Below, piece after piece: positions 23,716 to 31,398 of a stretch of DNA of 38,441 bases. Location of the stretch: positions 1-38,441 of the forward strand of contig JAJQEC010000023.1 in assembly GCA_021201815.1 (NCBI GenBank), written 5' to 3'. The notes beneath the pieces were generated by a model, which did not search any database, had not been told where the DNA came from, and saw only the letters and a program-made list of their open reading frames with translations. Made by a program: the position numbers and the translations under genes. This DNA comes from Candidatus Azobacteroides sp. GTDB taxonomy: Bacteria; Bacteroidota; Bacteroidia; Bacteroidales; WRGA01. The first letter of the stretch is position 1; every line of letters starts with the position of its first letter.

Positions 23716-25005
23716 TTATTCTTTTACAAAAACAACTACTCTGTTCCAGTCATTTTCTGAAAATGGTTGCACATCATCACCTAAGAAAGATGTTTCAATC
23801 CGCTCAGGGGCAATGTGGTATTTCTTCACCATTGCATCATATACAGCCTGTGCACGTTTTTCAGATAATTTTTTATTACCAGCAGGTGTACCGGTAGCTT
23901 TATCTGCATAGCCGGTAACTTTCAATCTGGCCTCAGGATTTTCTTTTAAATATTTAACGGCATCTTCAATACTTCTCCATTGTGCATCATCAATAACGGA
24001 ACTATTAATACGAAAGAAAACCGGAGTTGGCAGATAATCGAATTTTTTCTTTTCAGGAACAATAACTTGCGGACATTCCGGGCAAGAAGGACATTCCGGA
24101 CAATATTCAGGACGTTTCTTCAACTCTTTATTTTCTTCATATAACGCATTTATTTTATTATTTAAACTGTTTACTTCGTTTGCGTCATATAACTTTGCCT
24201 TTTCAAACCCCCGGGGGTTAAATTTATAAGTAAGACCCAATAAAGCATTCGTTACAATATCGTGCGTATTAGCTCCGCCAATTTGTCTGTCAAAAACCTC
24301 CGGCAAAATTAAAGCCTGTGCTTCAAAATTAATACTTAAATCAGCTGTTAAGCGAAAATCTGCAATGAAACCTCCTTTAACAAACATACTATTTACAGCA
24401 GTCCGGTCTTTATCTCCATTTCTGAATGTATGAGCATACCCAAGACCTCCAAAAAGAAGAAAATTAAAAACTCTATCTTCTTTATAGGTACAAAAAAGAT
24501 TATTTACATTTAATAATAAATCTAAGCTACCTGCACCGTAAGGAACTTCATATTCATAACCGATTTCGTCATTTTTACTGTTTTTTTGTGCTCCCAGAAA
24601 AGTAGACTTAATATGGTCTTTTGTAACAGCAGAAGAAGTAACATAAGAAGGTTGGCCATAATTAGCTCCATAATACCAGATACCTGTTCCGTTTTGTTCA
24701 TTCCAGGTGGTATACCCTTTTAGTTTGGCTCCTGTTATGTTCATTCTTATTCCCCACACCGGAGACATCCATTTCCCTACTGAAAGACCTACGGTAGGCT
24801 GTACGTTATCGAAAAAATTTAATTGATCACTACCTTCGGAAAAAAGATGTCCGATACCTCCTGAAATTCCGAGAAACCAATTTCCATTATTATTAATAAA
24901 AGTGGTTTGGGAGGCTGCTTTTTCTGCTTCCATTTGCTGAGCAGTAATAAAGAAAGGAAGGAATAAAGGGAATACAAAGAGTAAAAACTTTTTCATACTT
25001 CTCAT
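23716..25005 (-). CDS. OmpA family outer-membrane protein with coiled coil and Cys-Pro linker
   Basis: The product (429 residues from the ATG at 25005; the ATG at 24996 is an equal or better start) has a signal peptide ending in ITAQQ. Residues about 45-265 look like an outer-membrane beta barrel with alternating hydrophobic strands. A short coiled coil follows (277-297, NEVNSLNNKINALYEENKEL). Then comes a linker with four cysteines in CxxCxxCxxC spacing (302, 305, 308, 311; CPECPSCPECP). The C-terminal OmpA domain (about 322-429) keeps the peptidoglycan-binding Asp and Arg (Asp368 in TGYAD, Arg384 in LSEKRA) and NRVVVFV. It would tie the outer membrane to the cell wall. It has its own terminator. 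Confidence 0.9.
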   Translation of the reverse strand: MRSMKKFLLFVFPLFLPFFITAQQMEAEKAASQTTFINNNGNWFLGISGGIGHLFSEGSDQLNFFDNVQPTVGLSVGKWMSPVWGIRMNITGAKLKGYTTWNEQNGTGIWYYGANYGQPSYVTSSAVTKDHIKSTFLGAQKNSKNDEIGYEYEVPYGAGSLDLLLNVNNLFCTYKEDRVFNFLLFGGLGYAHTFRNGDKDRTAVNSMFVKGGFIADFRLTADLSINFEAQALILPEVFDRQIGGANTHDIVTNALLGLTYKFNPRGFEKAKLYDANEVNSLNNKINALYEENKELKKRPEYCPECPSCPECPQVIVPEKKKFDYLPTPVFFRINSSVIDDAQWRSIEDAVKYLKENPEARLKVTGYADKATGTPAGNKKLSEKRAQAVYDAMVKKYHIAPERIETSFLGDDVQPFSENDWNRVVVFVKE

Positions 25006-25329
25006 TTTTTAGTTTAACAAGTAAATAATACTAATATTCAAATCAAATTTTATGAATTTACATTTAGCTTAAAACGACCAAGAATCATATTTGTTTCAAA
25101 AATGAGCAAGAATAATTTTATCAAAAATAACTTTATCTTTAAGGGTCAGATAGTTAAGTGTTTATTACAAAAACGAGAAAAGGGGGAATTCAATAAAAAA
25201 ATATGTTTGATTCTTAAAAGAGTAGATTAAACTGAAACCTTAAATTTTTGACATAGCAAGGTTCTTCCGGATAATATAAAAAAGGCACTAAATTCTTATA
25301 TTTTAGTAGAAAAAGAGAAGAATTTCTTT

Positions 25330-25357
25330 TTTGATTAAAAAGAAAGTTTTACCTTTG
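25330..25357 (+). promoter_or_regulatory. Candidate promoter of the rplM operon
   Basis: TTTG at 25330-25333 and TACCTTTG at 25350-25357 form a Bacteroidota-type promoter with a short 16-base spacer. The start near 25364 would give a leader of about 120 bases before rplM. Upstream, the 25006-25320 stretch is AT-rich, presumably including the ompA-like promoter (TATTTTTG on the minus strand at 25122-25129 is one distant candidate), and holds no gene. Confidence 0.5.
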
Positions 25358-25402
25358 CAGCCCCGATTATTATCATTTAAGTGTAAATGTTTAATTCATA
25401 GT

Positions 25403-25444
25403 AGTTTATTAACTTATCAAATTAGCCAGACTAGTTGGTAAACT
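25403..25444 (+). ncRNA. Leader hairpin upstream of rplM (possible L13 autoregulatory element)
   Basis: AGTTTATTAAC at 25403-25413 pairs with GTTGGTAAACT at 25434-25444: 11 pairs including two adjacent G-U pairs, with a 20-base loop containing a TAG/CTA inner pairing. It sits in the 5' leader, 42 bases before the GTG start of rplM. Structured leaders that bind a ribosomal protein are common before such operons, and one has been proposed for rplM in Bacteroidia. I cannot match this one to that model from memory. Confidence 0.4.
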
Positions 25445-25486
25445 TCTTGAAATGAACGTATTATTTAACATTAAAAAAATTAAGCA

Positions 25487-25963
25487 GTGGATACTTTAAG
25501 TTATAAGACCATTTCTGCAAACAAAGCAACCGCACAAAAAGAATGGGTTGTTATTGATGCTACTGATCAGATTTTGGGACGTTTAGCCTCAAAAGTTGCG
25601 AAATTATTGAGAGGTAAATATAAACCAAGTTTTACTCCGCATGTAGATTGTGGTGATAATGTCATTATCATTAATGCGGATAAAGTGAAAATGACCGGTA
25701 ATAAATGGACAGACCGTATTTATTACTCTTATACTGGTTATCCGGGTGGACAAAAAGAAAATACGCCATTGGCTTTATTAAAAAAGAACCAGAAAATGGC
25801 TCCTAACGGAAAACATAAATTATACATTAAAGTGGTGAAAGGGATGTTACCTAAAAATAAATTAGGACGTCAGTTATTGAATAACTTATATGTATATTCC
25901 GGATCCGAGCATCCTCATCAAGCTCAACAACCAAAAGAAATCGATTTAAACAATCTTAAATAA
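25487..25963 (+). CDS. rplM: 50S ribosomal protein L13
   Basis: L13 binds 23S rRNA early in 50S assembly. The 158-residue product starts at a GTG codon and reads MDTLSYKTISANKATAQKEW, which matches the usual Bacteroidota N-terminus, so the GTG is well supported. The family core WVVIDATDQILGRLASKVAKLLRGK and VKGMLPKNKLGRQLLNNLYVY are both present. A C-terminal extension (HPHQAQQPKEIDLNNLK) is typical of the phylum. It is followed after five bases by rpsI, the near-universal pair. Confidence 0.97.
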   Translation: MDTLSYKTISANKATAQKEWVVIDATDQILGRLASKVAKLLRGKYKPSFTPHVDCGDNVIIINADKVKMTGNKWTDRIYYSYTGYPGGQKENTPLALLKKNQKMAPNGKHKLYIKVVKGMLPKNKLGRQLLNNLYVYSGSEHPHQAQQPKEIDLNNLK

Positions 25964-25968
25964 GAAAC

Positions 25969-26355
25969 ATGGAAGTAGTAAATGCAATAGGAAGACGTAA
26001 AGCAGCAATTGCTCGTGTGTTTGTTAGCGAAGGGACAGGAAAAATAACCATTAACAAACGCGAATTAACTCAATATTTTCCTTCCGGAATTCTTCAATAT
26101 GTAGTATTACAGCCGCTGAATACATTAGGCGTTGTTGAAAAATATGATATTAATGTAAATTTATGTGGTGGTGGTTATAAAGGACAAGCAGAAGCTTTAC
26201 GCCTAGCTATCGCCCGTGCATTGGTGAAAATTAATGCAGAAGATAAACCTGCTCTTAAAGCAGAAGGATTTATGACTCGTGATTCCCGTGTAGTAGAAAG
26301 AAAGAAGCCGGGACGTCCGAAAGCTCGTAAGAGATTCCAGTTCAGTAAACGTTAA
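25969..26355 (+). CDS. rpsI: 30S ribosomal protein S9
   Basis: S9 is a 30S head protein whose basic C-terminal tail reaches the P-site tRNA. The 128-residue product begins MEVVNAIGRRKAAIARVFV and ends GRPKARKRFQFSKR, the canonical tail with a terminal Arg. The glycine-rich NLCGGGYKGQAEALRLAIARAL is intact. Five bases separate it from rplM. The 124 bases before rpsB contain small palindromes (GGATATCC at 26388-26395 and TTTAG/CTAAA nearby) but no clear promoter or terminator, so all four genes may share one transcript. Confidence 0.97.
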   Translation: MEVVNAIGRRKAAIARVFVSEGTGKITINKRELTQYFPSGILQYVVLQPLNTLGVVEKYDINVNLCGGGYKGQAEALRLAIARALVKINAEDKPALKAEGFMTRDSRVVERKKPGRPKARKRFQFSKR

Positions 26356-26479
26356 TACTTTATGGTGGATATCCTGCGTTCATGGTTTAGTATCTAAATT
26401 ATTAAGATCTTTCCCTTTAAAGAAAGCTACTTGATAATTCAGTTAGAAAAAGAATGTAAACAAATAAAAAATAAAACGT

Positions 26480-27334
26480 ATGTCAAGAACAAATTTTGAC
26501 CAATTATTGGAAGCCGGTGTACATTTCGGCCACTTAAAAAGAAAATGGAATCCGGCTATGGCTCCTTATATTTTTATGGAGCGTAATGGAATTCATATTA
26601 TTGATTTGCACAAAACAGTTGCTAAGGTAGATGAAGCTGCTGCTGCACTTAAACAAATTGCGAAATCGGGAAGAAAAATCCTTTTTGTTGCAACTAAAAA
26701 ACAGGCAAAACAAATTGTGGCTGATAAAGCTTCTAATGTAAATATGCCATATGTAATCGAACGTTGGCCAGGTGGAATGCTTACCAATTTCCCTACTATC
26801 CGTAAAGCGATCAAAAAGATGTCTTCTATTGATAAAATGGCAAAAGACGGAACTTTTGATAATCTTTCAAAAAGGGAAAAACTTCAGGTGACACGTCAAC
26901 GGGCAAAATTGGAAAAAACGTTAGGTAGTATTGCGGATCTGACACGTTTGCCTTCGGCTCTTTTTATAGTAGATGTAATGAAGGAGCATATTGCAGTTCG
27001 TGAAGCTAATCGTTTAGGTATTCCTGTCTTTGCAATGGTAGATACAAATTCCAATCCGACAGATATCGATTTTGTTATTCCTGCCAATGATGATGCCACA
27101 AAATCTATCGAAGTAATTCTTGAGGCTGTTTGCAATGCTATTGCAGAAGGCCTGGAAGAACGTAAAATCGAAAAGATTGATAGTGCGGCTGCTGCTGAAA
27201 ATGACGATGAGGAAGCGCCGAGAAAAGAAAGAAAAGCAAGACCTGCTAAGAAAGAAAGAACTAAAAAAGAAGAGGAAACTTCAAATGTTGAAGTTGCGGA
27301 AAAACTTGAAGCAGAAACCGGAGACGAAGAATAA
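26480..27334 (+). CDS. rpsB: 30S ribosomal protein S2
   Basis: S2 joins the 30S subunit late, at the head-body junction near S1. The 284-residue product begins with LLEAGVHFGHLKRKWNPAM and contains WPGGMLTNFPTIRKAIKKM and the conserved PSALFIVDV and GIPVFAMVDTNSNP segments. After the globular part (to about residue 230) it has a long charged tail of alternating Glu and Lys, which is usual in Bacteroidota S2 but longer than in E. coli (241 residues). The gene precedes tsf, with a terminator-like stem between them. Confidence 0.97.
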   Translation: MSRTNFDQLLEAGVHFGHLKRKWNPAMAPYIFMERNGIHIIDLHKTVAKVDEAAAALKQIAKSGRKILFVATKKQAKQIVADKASNVNMPYVIERWPGGMLTNFPTIRKAIKKMSSIDKMAKDGTFDNLSKREKLQVTRQRAKLEKTLGSIADLTRLPSALFIVDVMKEHIAVREANRLGIPVFAMVDTNSNPTDIDFVIPANDDATKSIEVILEAVCNAIAEGLEERKIEKIDSAAAAENDDEEAPRKERKARPAKKERTKKEEETSNVEVAEKLEAETGDEE

Positions 27335-27343
27335 ATAAAATAT

Positions 27344-27403
27344 AAACTATCAGATGTATGGAATTCTTCGTTTGTGAGGATGCTTTACATTTGGTAGTTT
27401 TTT
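27344..27403 (+). terminator. Terminator-like attenuator between rpsB and tsf
   Basis: AAACTATCAGATGTA at 27344-27358 pairs with TACATTTGGTAGTTT at 27386-27400 over 15 positions, two of them G-U, with a 27-base loop. A run of six T (27398-27403) follows, as in an intrinsic terminator. It begins ten bases after the rpsB stop and ends about 33 bases before tsf. Because tsf has no visible promoter of its own, partial termination that lowers tsf expression relative to rpsB is a reasonable reading. Confidence 0.6.
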
Positions 27404-27436
27404 AATTTAAATACACTTTAAAAAAGAAAATATATT

Positions 27437-28258
27437 ATGGCTGTAACAATGGCTGATATTACGCATCTGCGTAAAATGACAGGTGCAGGGATGATGGATT
27501 GTAAGAATGCCCTCACTGAAGCAAATGGTGATTTCGACAAAGCAATGGAAATTATCCGTAAAAAAGGACAGGCTGTGGCTGCAAAACGTGAAGATAGAGA
27601 AGCTTCGGAAGGTTGTGTATTAGCAGCTACAACGGATGGCTTTGCTGCAATTGTTGCTTTGAAATGTGAAACTGATTTTGTCGCTAAAAATGCAGATTTT
27701 GTCGTATTGACTCAACAAATTTTAGATGTTGCCTTGGCACAACAACCTGCAACAAAAGAAGAACTTCTTGCTGCTTCTATTGATGGACGCTCAATTACCG
27801 ATTTAATTACCGACAGAAGTGGTATAACCGGTGAAAAAATGGAGTTAGGTTTTTATGAATATGTAAAAGCACCTGCTACTGTTTTCTATATTCACCCGGG
27901 AAATAAGTTAGCTACTATCGTCGGATTTAATCAGGCTATAGACGGGCAGGTTGCAAGAGATGTGGCTATGCAGGTAGCAGCTATGAATCCGGTTGCAGTA
28001 ACTAAAGATGCTGTTCCTGCGAATGTCGTAGAAAAAGAGTTGACCATTGCTAAAGAAAAGGCACGCGAAGAAGGTAAACCTGAAAACATGATCGATAAAA
28101 TTGCGGAAGGTAGACTTAACAAATTCTATAAAGAAGTTACTTTATTGCAACAGGAGTTTGTAAAAGATCCTAAAATAACCATTGAACAGTATCTGAAAAA
28201 TCAGGATAGTGCTCTTACCGTGGTTGATTTTAAACGTGTAACACTGAATGTAGATTAA
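27437..28258 (+). CDS. tsf: Elongation factor Ts
   Basis: EF-Ts is the guanine-nucleotide exchange factor for EF-Tu. The 273-residue product begins MAVTMADITHLRKMTGAGMMDCKNAL, with the N-terminal UBA-like domain (to about residue 50). The essential TDFV (CETDFVAKNADF) lies near residues 77-80. A core domain and the C-terminal helical segment AEGRLNKFYKEVTLLQQEFVKD complete the usual bacterial layout. It follows rpsB after 102 bases and is closed by a strong terminator. Confidence 0.97.
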   Translation: MAVTMADITHLRKMTGAGMMDCKNALTEANGDFDKAMEIIRKKGQAVAAKREDREASEGCVLAATTDGFAAIVALKCETDFVAKNADFVVLTQQILDVALAQQPATKEELLAASIDGRSITDLITDRSGITGEKMELGFYEYVKAPATVFYIHPGNKLATIVGFNQAIDGQVARDVAMQVAAMNPVAVTKDAVPANVVEKELTIAKEKAREEGKPENMIDKIAEGRLNKFYKEVTLLQQEFVKDPKITIEQYLKNQDSALTVVDFKRVTLNVD

Positions 28259-28281
28259 TTAAATATTTCCTGAATATAGTC

Positions 28282-28309
28282 AAAGCCATCTGATAAAGAT
28301 GGCTTTTTT
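28282..28309 (+). terminator. Terminator of the ribosomal/tsf operon
   Basis: AAAGCCATCT at 28282-28291 pairs perfectly with AGATGGCTTT at 28297-28306 around a five-base loop, followed by T to 28309. It ends the rplM-rpsI-rpsB-tsf run 23 bases after the tsf stop. It may also serve the convergent gene that ends at 28326. Confidence 0.9.
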
Positions 28310-28325
28310 ATTGTTGCGAATATTT

Positions 28326-28793
28326 TCAGAACTTCTTTTTACTTCGTATGTAACAAGAAATATTATTATCTAAACAAGAAGAAAAAATTTTGTATTTGAT
28401 TTCTTTCAGATCATCATAAGGAAGGTTGGATAATTTAAAACTGGTTATTCTGCCGGAACTTTGCTCTATTTTGACTTCCGTTAATTCCAGTGTAATTTTC
28501 TTCATTTGATTCCATGTTCTTCTTTGTGCCTTGCTCCAAAAGGATAATTTTTCTTCGATACCATTTGTATCTAATCGAATGTATTTTTTGTATTTATTTA
28601 ATACTAATCCGATTAAAAAGATAAAAGAAAAAAGAAGATAGATCAATACTAAAAATATAATAATAGAGTGTGCTTTTTCTTTAAATGAAAAATAAGTCGC
28701 TATTATTCCTACTAGTAAAAACAGCACAGCTAAAATTGTTTGTTGTGTTTTCTGTTTTTTATTAAGTGAATAATCAATATATACGGGTCCCAT
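28326..28793 (-). CDS. Small membrane protein with PH-like cytoplasmic domain, function unknown
   Basis: The 155-residue product has two hydrophobic helices (about 19-37 and 43-64, TILAVLFLLVGIIATYFSF and IIIFLVLIYLLFSFIFLIGLVL) joined by a short turn. A soluble C-terminal domain follows, with strands KYIRLDTNGIEEKL and WNQMKKITLELTEVKI. That arrangement resembles small bacterial PH-like or YcxB-like proteins, but I do not recognise a named family. It ends with a basic SKKKF. It converges with tsf and lacks obvious partners. The start at 28793 (ATGGGACCC) is the only reasonable one. Confidence 0.7.
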   Translation of the reverse strand: MGPVYIDYSLNKKQKTQQTILAVLFLLVGIIATYFSFKEKAHSIIIFLVLIYLLFSFIFLIGLVLNKYKKYIRLDTNGIEEKLSFWSKAQRRTWNQMKKITLELTEVKIEQSSGRITSFKLSNLPYDDLKEIKYKIFSSCLDNNISCYIRSKKKF

Positions 28794-28920
28794 TTTTTAT
28801 TATTTTACATTTATGGATAAACATTCCGGATAGAAAAAAGTTTAACCGATAGAAGTTCCTTCTATTTTCCATTAGAGTTGTAAAAATTAAAGCCAATGTC
28901 TATTATGCTTTACAAAAATA

Positions 28921-28953
28921 AAAAAACTGCAGCTTACTAAAAACTGCAGTTTT
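28921..28953 (-). terminator. Terminator of the first paired lipoprotein gene
   Basis: AAAACTGCAG at 28923-28932 pairs perfectly with CTGCAGTTTT at 28944-28953 with an 11-base loop. On the minus strand the stem runs into a T tract. It lies about 30 bases after the lipoprotein stop. Confidence 0.75.
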
Positions 28954-28982
28954 CTTTATTTTTATAGAACTTAATTTTATCA

Positions 28983-29810
28983 TTAATGTCTTTCATTAAA
29001 ATAAGCCTTGTTATTTCCCGGACTGAATTCTAATTTTATAAAACGAACTAAACGGAGTGTTGAATAATCATTTACAATCATATACATTTCTGAGAATTTG
29101 CTATCCGATTGTGCCGAGAAAGAAGTTACTTTTTTCCCGGCATTGTAAGCATCTTTTAATTCATTCTGGGTGGTAATATTATCGTACTCATATTTGGTTA
29201 ATATAACTCCATCCGTTGAGAAATTTGCAGTGACAGCATCTTCTGCATTCCTTGTCCATGTGATTTCCATCGCGGTCCTGTCCGCAACAGCCTGGGAAGA
29301 GTTTTTATAAGTTATCGTGAAAGCTTGTGGTGAAGATAAAGGAGTATCTGTTGTTGCTGGTGGTGTAACGGAAGAGTGCTTTATTAGTAAGGTTTTTGTT
29401 GTGGTATCTCCGTTCTTAATACTTGCCACTACAACAATTCCAATTATATTATCCAAATATCTACTGACGACCGTATTAGTCTCCGTAAAGCGAAAGGTAT
29501 ATTCATTTTGGTTTGAATTCTTTACCTCGGTAAGGTCTTTTTTTTCTGCTAATAGCGCGCTGGTTTCTTGTCCATTATAGTTATAAACCACATACATTTC
29601 TATGGCATCTATTTTTTCTCCGTAAGGAGCTTTAATAGAGCCGGTAATTGCTTTTGATAATATTCCATTCGAAACAGTAATATCATTGTTATCAAAAGTG
29701 ATAATGGCTGCTCCCGCATTATTATCATTTTCATCACAACTTACAAAAAGGGGAATAGCCATAAGCATGGCAACTAGAAGTCTTCCAAATCTGGTTCTCA
29801 TAATCCTCAT
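28983..29810 (-). CDS. Lipoprotein of a two-member family (A)
   Basis: The 275-residue product has a lipoprotein signal with lipid-attachment Cys25 (IPLFVSC) followed by an acidic DENDNN stretch. Residues about 35-140 look like a beta-sandwich. The last 115 residues align with those of the lipoprotein encoded at 30538-31227: W-R-N pairs in ITWTRN, then FSTDGVILTKYEY, TSFSAQSDSKFSEMYMIVND and the closing KAYFNERH. No known enzymatic motif is visible and I do not recognise the domain. The protein probably sits in the periplasm or on the surface. A start at the internal ATG (Met4) is possible. It has its own promoter and terminator. Confidence 0.8.
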   Translation of the reverse strand: MRIMRTRFGRLLVAMLMAIPLFVSCDENDNNAGAAIITFDNNDITVSNGILSKAITGSIKAPYGEKIDAIEMYVVYNYNGQETSALLAEKKDLTEVKNSNQNEYTFRFTETNTVVSRYLDNIIGIVVVASIKNGDTTTKTLLIKHSSVTPPATTDTPLSSPQAFTITYKNSSQAVADRTAMEITWTRNAEDAVTANFSTDGVILTKYEYDNITTQNELKDAYNAGKKVTSFSAQSDSKFSEMYMIVNDYSTLRLVRFIKLEFSPGNNKAYFNERH

Positions 29811-29846
29811 TTAAAAAATTAATAAAATTTTGCTTTTTTTGAGGTG

Positions 29847-29854
29847 CAAAGATA
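29847..29854 (-). promoter_or_regulatory. Candidate -7 element for lipoprotein A
   Basis: CAAAGATA on the plus strand reads TATCTTTG on the minus strand, an exact TAnnTTTG match. The start near 29840 gives a 30-base leader. The same octamer precedes the related lipoprotein gene at about the same distance. Confidence 0.5.
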
Positions 29855-29908
29855 GACTATTTAACTTTTCTATTTCTATTTTTATAAATAAAAATATTAA
29901 CTTATCTA

Positions 29909-29934
29909 TTAATTGTTTAATAAATAACAATTAA
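29909..29934. repeat. Nine-base perfect inverted repeat upstream of lipoprotein A
   Basis: TTAATTGTT at 29909-29917 is complementary to AACAATTAA at 29926-29934, with an eight-base loop. It lies about 55 bases upstream of the candidate -7 element, where an operator or activator site could sit. The remaining 29935-30480 stretch is AT-rich, with a TATCCGGATA palindrome at 30017-30026 and no gene I can support apart from a doubtful short frame. Confidence 0.35.
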
Positions 29935-30288
29935 CGAACGATTTTTAATGCAACGTTCTGGTTATGCTGTCCGGTATGTCAGCTGATTATAGGGGTTTGT
30001 AAAAATGATTTTATATTATCCGGATAGGTAGTTATGTATATATTAATAGACAAAATTTTTTCTCTTATAAAGCAAAAACCATCTATTTGCCAATCAAAAA
30101 TGTATATTTATATTTTCTGCTGACAAGTTTTTGAGAACTTTTCTTTAGGATTCTATTTCTTTTGTCAAAGCAATAGAATGAGTTAGACTATACTGGTTCT
30201 TATCTTATGAGGGTGAGATAAATAGCACATGAAATTATATAAGTTAATAAGGAAGAAGATATCATTTTGTTTTATAAAAATAATAAGT

Positions 30289-30313
30289 GCTAAAAAATGA
30301 ATAGTTTTTTAGC
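30289..30313. repeat. Perfect inverted repeat overlapping a possible micro-ORF start
   Basis: GCTAAAAAA at 30289-30297 pairs exactly with TTTTTTAGC at 30305-30313 around TGAATAG. It could be an intrinsic-terminator-like stem or an RNA hairpin. An ATG at 30297-30299 inside it opens a 36-codon frame ending at 30407 whose product would have one hydrophobic segment (about residues 4-26) and a basic tail (KQRKWKSFR). Nothing else supports that frame as a gene. Confidence 0.4.
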
Positions 30314-30488
30314 GGCATATTTAATAATTACTTCTTCTCTGTTTCAATTCATTTTCTATTTCCATATTTATTTTAATAAACAAAGGAAATGGAAAAGCTT
30401 TCGTTAATGAGAAACAACATCGGTAGTTTTTATTTTAGTATTTTATAATTTAATATTGGAGGTAGTTTTCTAAATATATAAAATAAAA

Positions 30489-30522
30489 AGAGAGAGCTAT
30501 TTATAGTTATATAGCTCTCTCT
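30489..30522 (-). terminator. Terminator of the second paired lipoprotein gene
   Basis: AGAGAGAGCTAT at 30489-30500 is perfectly complementary to ATAGCTCTCTCT at 30511-30522 with a ten-base loop. On the minus strand TTTTTATTT follows. It lies 15 bases after the lipoprotein stop. Confidence 0.85.
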
Positions 30523-30537
30523 TGCAAATTTATTTGA

Positions 30538-31227
30538 TTAGTGGCGTTCCACAAAATATGCTTTATTAGCTCCGGCGTCAAAAGTTAAATCTACCATTTT
30601 TACAAGACGGTAGGTACCGGCATCATTTACAATAAAGTATTTTTCTGAAAAATTCGCATCTGATTTGGCAGTGAAAGATGCAATTTTGTTCGATGTACTG
30701 TCATATAATTCCTTTACTGCTTCTTTAGTCTGAAGCTGATTATATTGTACCTGAGTAATCTCTATGGCTACTGTTGAAAATTCTGCTGTGTTGGAATCGG
30801 TATTTCTACTCCATGTAATCCCCATTGCAGATGAGGGAAAGCCATCTTGTTCAGGACGTCCCAAATGGAATGCTTCTGCAGAAGTTAAAGCAGTTGTGGA
30901 TGCTTTTACCATTACCTGGATTACCTGAAATTTATTTTCCGCATCAGAAACGGTAAGAGAAGCTGTTCCTTCACCTATGGCGCTTATTACCACATTATTG
31001 CCACTGATACGAGCTGTTGCTACATCGTCATTATTTGTTACTACCTGATAATTACCATTACCTGACAGAATGGATATAGAAGCCGTTTCTCCCGGTTCAA
31101 GATCTGCCGAATAAGTTTCAAGGGTGAGATTGTATACATTATCATCATCATCATCACTGCTACAACTTGTAAATAACGATACAAAAAGAAATGAAAATAA
31201 AACAGAATTTACTAAATAATTCTTCAT
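30538..31227 (-). CDS. Lipoprotein of a two-member family (B) with Ig-like (BIG2-like) domain
   Basis: The 229-residue product has a lipoprotein signal with Cys22 (SLFTSC) and a run of Asp after it, often seen in Bacteroidota surface or periplasmic lipoproteins. Residues about 34-110 look like a bacterial Ig-like fold of the BIG2 type: LEPGETASISILSGNGNYQV, then ISGNNVVISAIGEGTASLTV. The last 115 residues match the C-terminus of lipoprotein A (ITWSRN, FTAKSDANFSEKYFIVND, closing KAYFVERH). The two genes share the C-terminal domain but have different N-terminal modules. The function of the shared domain is unknown to me. Confidence 0.8.
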   Translation of the reverse strand: MKNYLVNSVLFSFLFVSLFTSCSSDDDDDNVYNLTLETYSADLEPGETASISILSGNGNYQVVTNNDDVATARISGNNVVISAIGEGTASLTVSDAENKFQVIQVMVKASTTALTSAEAFHLGRPEQDGFPSSAMGITWSRNTDSNTAEFSTVAIEITQVQYNQLQTKEAVKELYDSTSNKIASFTAKSDANFSEKYFIVNDAGTYRLVKMVDLTFDAGANKAYFVERH

Positions 31228-31272
31228 AATTTTAATTTAATTAATGAATAAAATTTTTTGGTTTTCGCTTTG

Positions 31273-31280
31273 CAAAGATA
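31273..31280 (-). promoter_or_regulatory. Candidate -7 element for lipoprotein B
   Basis: CAAAGATA on the plus strand reads TATCTTTG on the minus strand. A start near 31266 gives a leader of about 39 bases. It is identical to the element before lipoprotein A. No clear -33 TTTG is seen. Confidence 0.5.
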
Positions 31281-31374
31281 TATTATTAAATTAAAATTTA
31301 TTATCTTTTATTAAACAAAATATTGATTTTAGTTTTAAATAATTAATAAACAAATAATTGATATGCTAAATTTA

Positions 31375-31392
31375 TATTTTTATATAAAAATA
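31375..31392 (-). terminator. Weak terminator-like palindrome after the porin gene
   Basis: TATTTTTAT at 31375-31383 and ATAAAAATA at 31384-31392 form a perfect 18-base palindrome six bases after the porin stop on the minus strand. It is all A and T and has no loop, so its strength as a terminator is doubtful. Confidence 0.3.
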
Positions 31393-31398
31393 AGTTCA

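Noticed and set aside
30297-30407. 36-codon hydrophobic micro-ORF
   Set aside because: One helix and a basic tail are suggestive, but the start lies inside a perfect hairpin and the AT-rich context makes such frames common; kept only as an observation.
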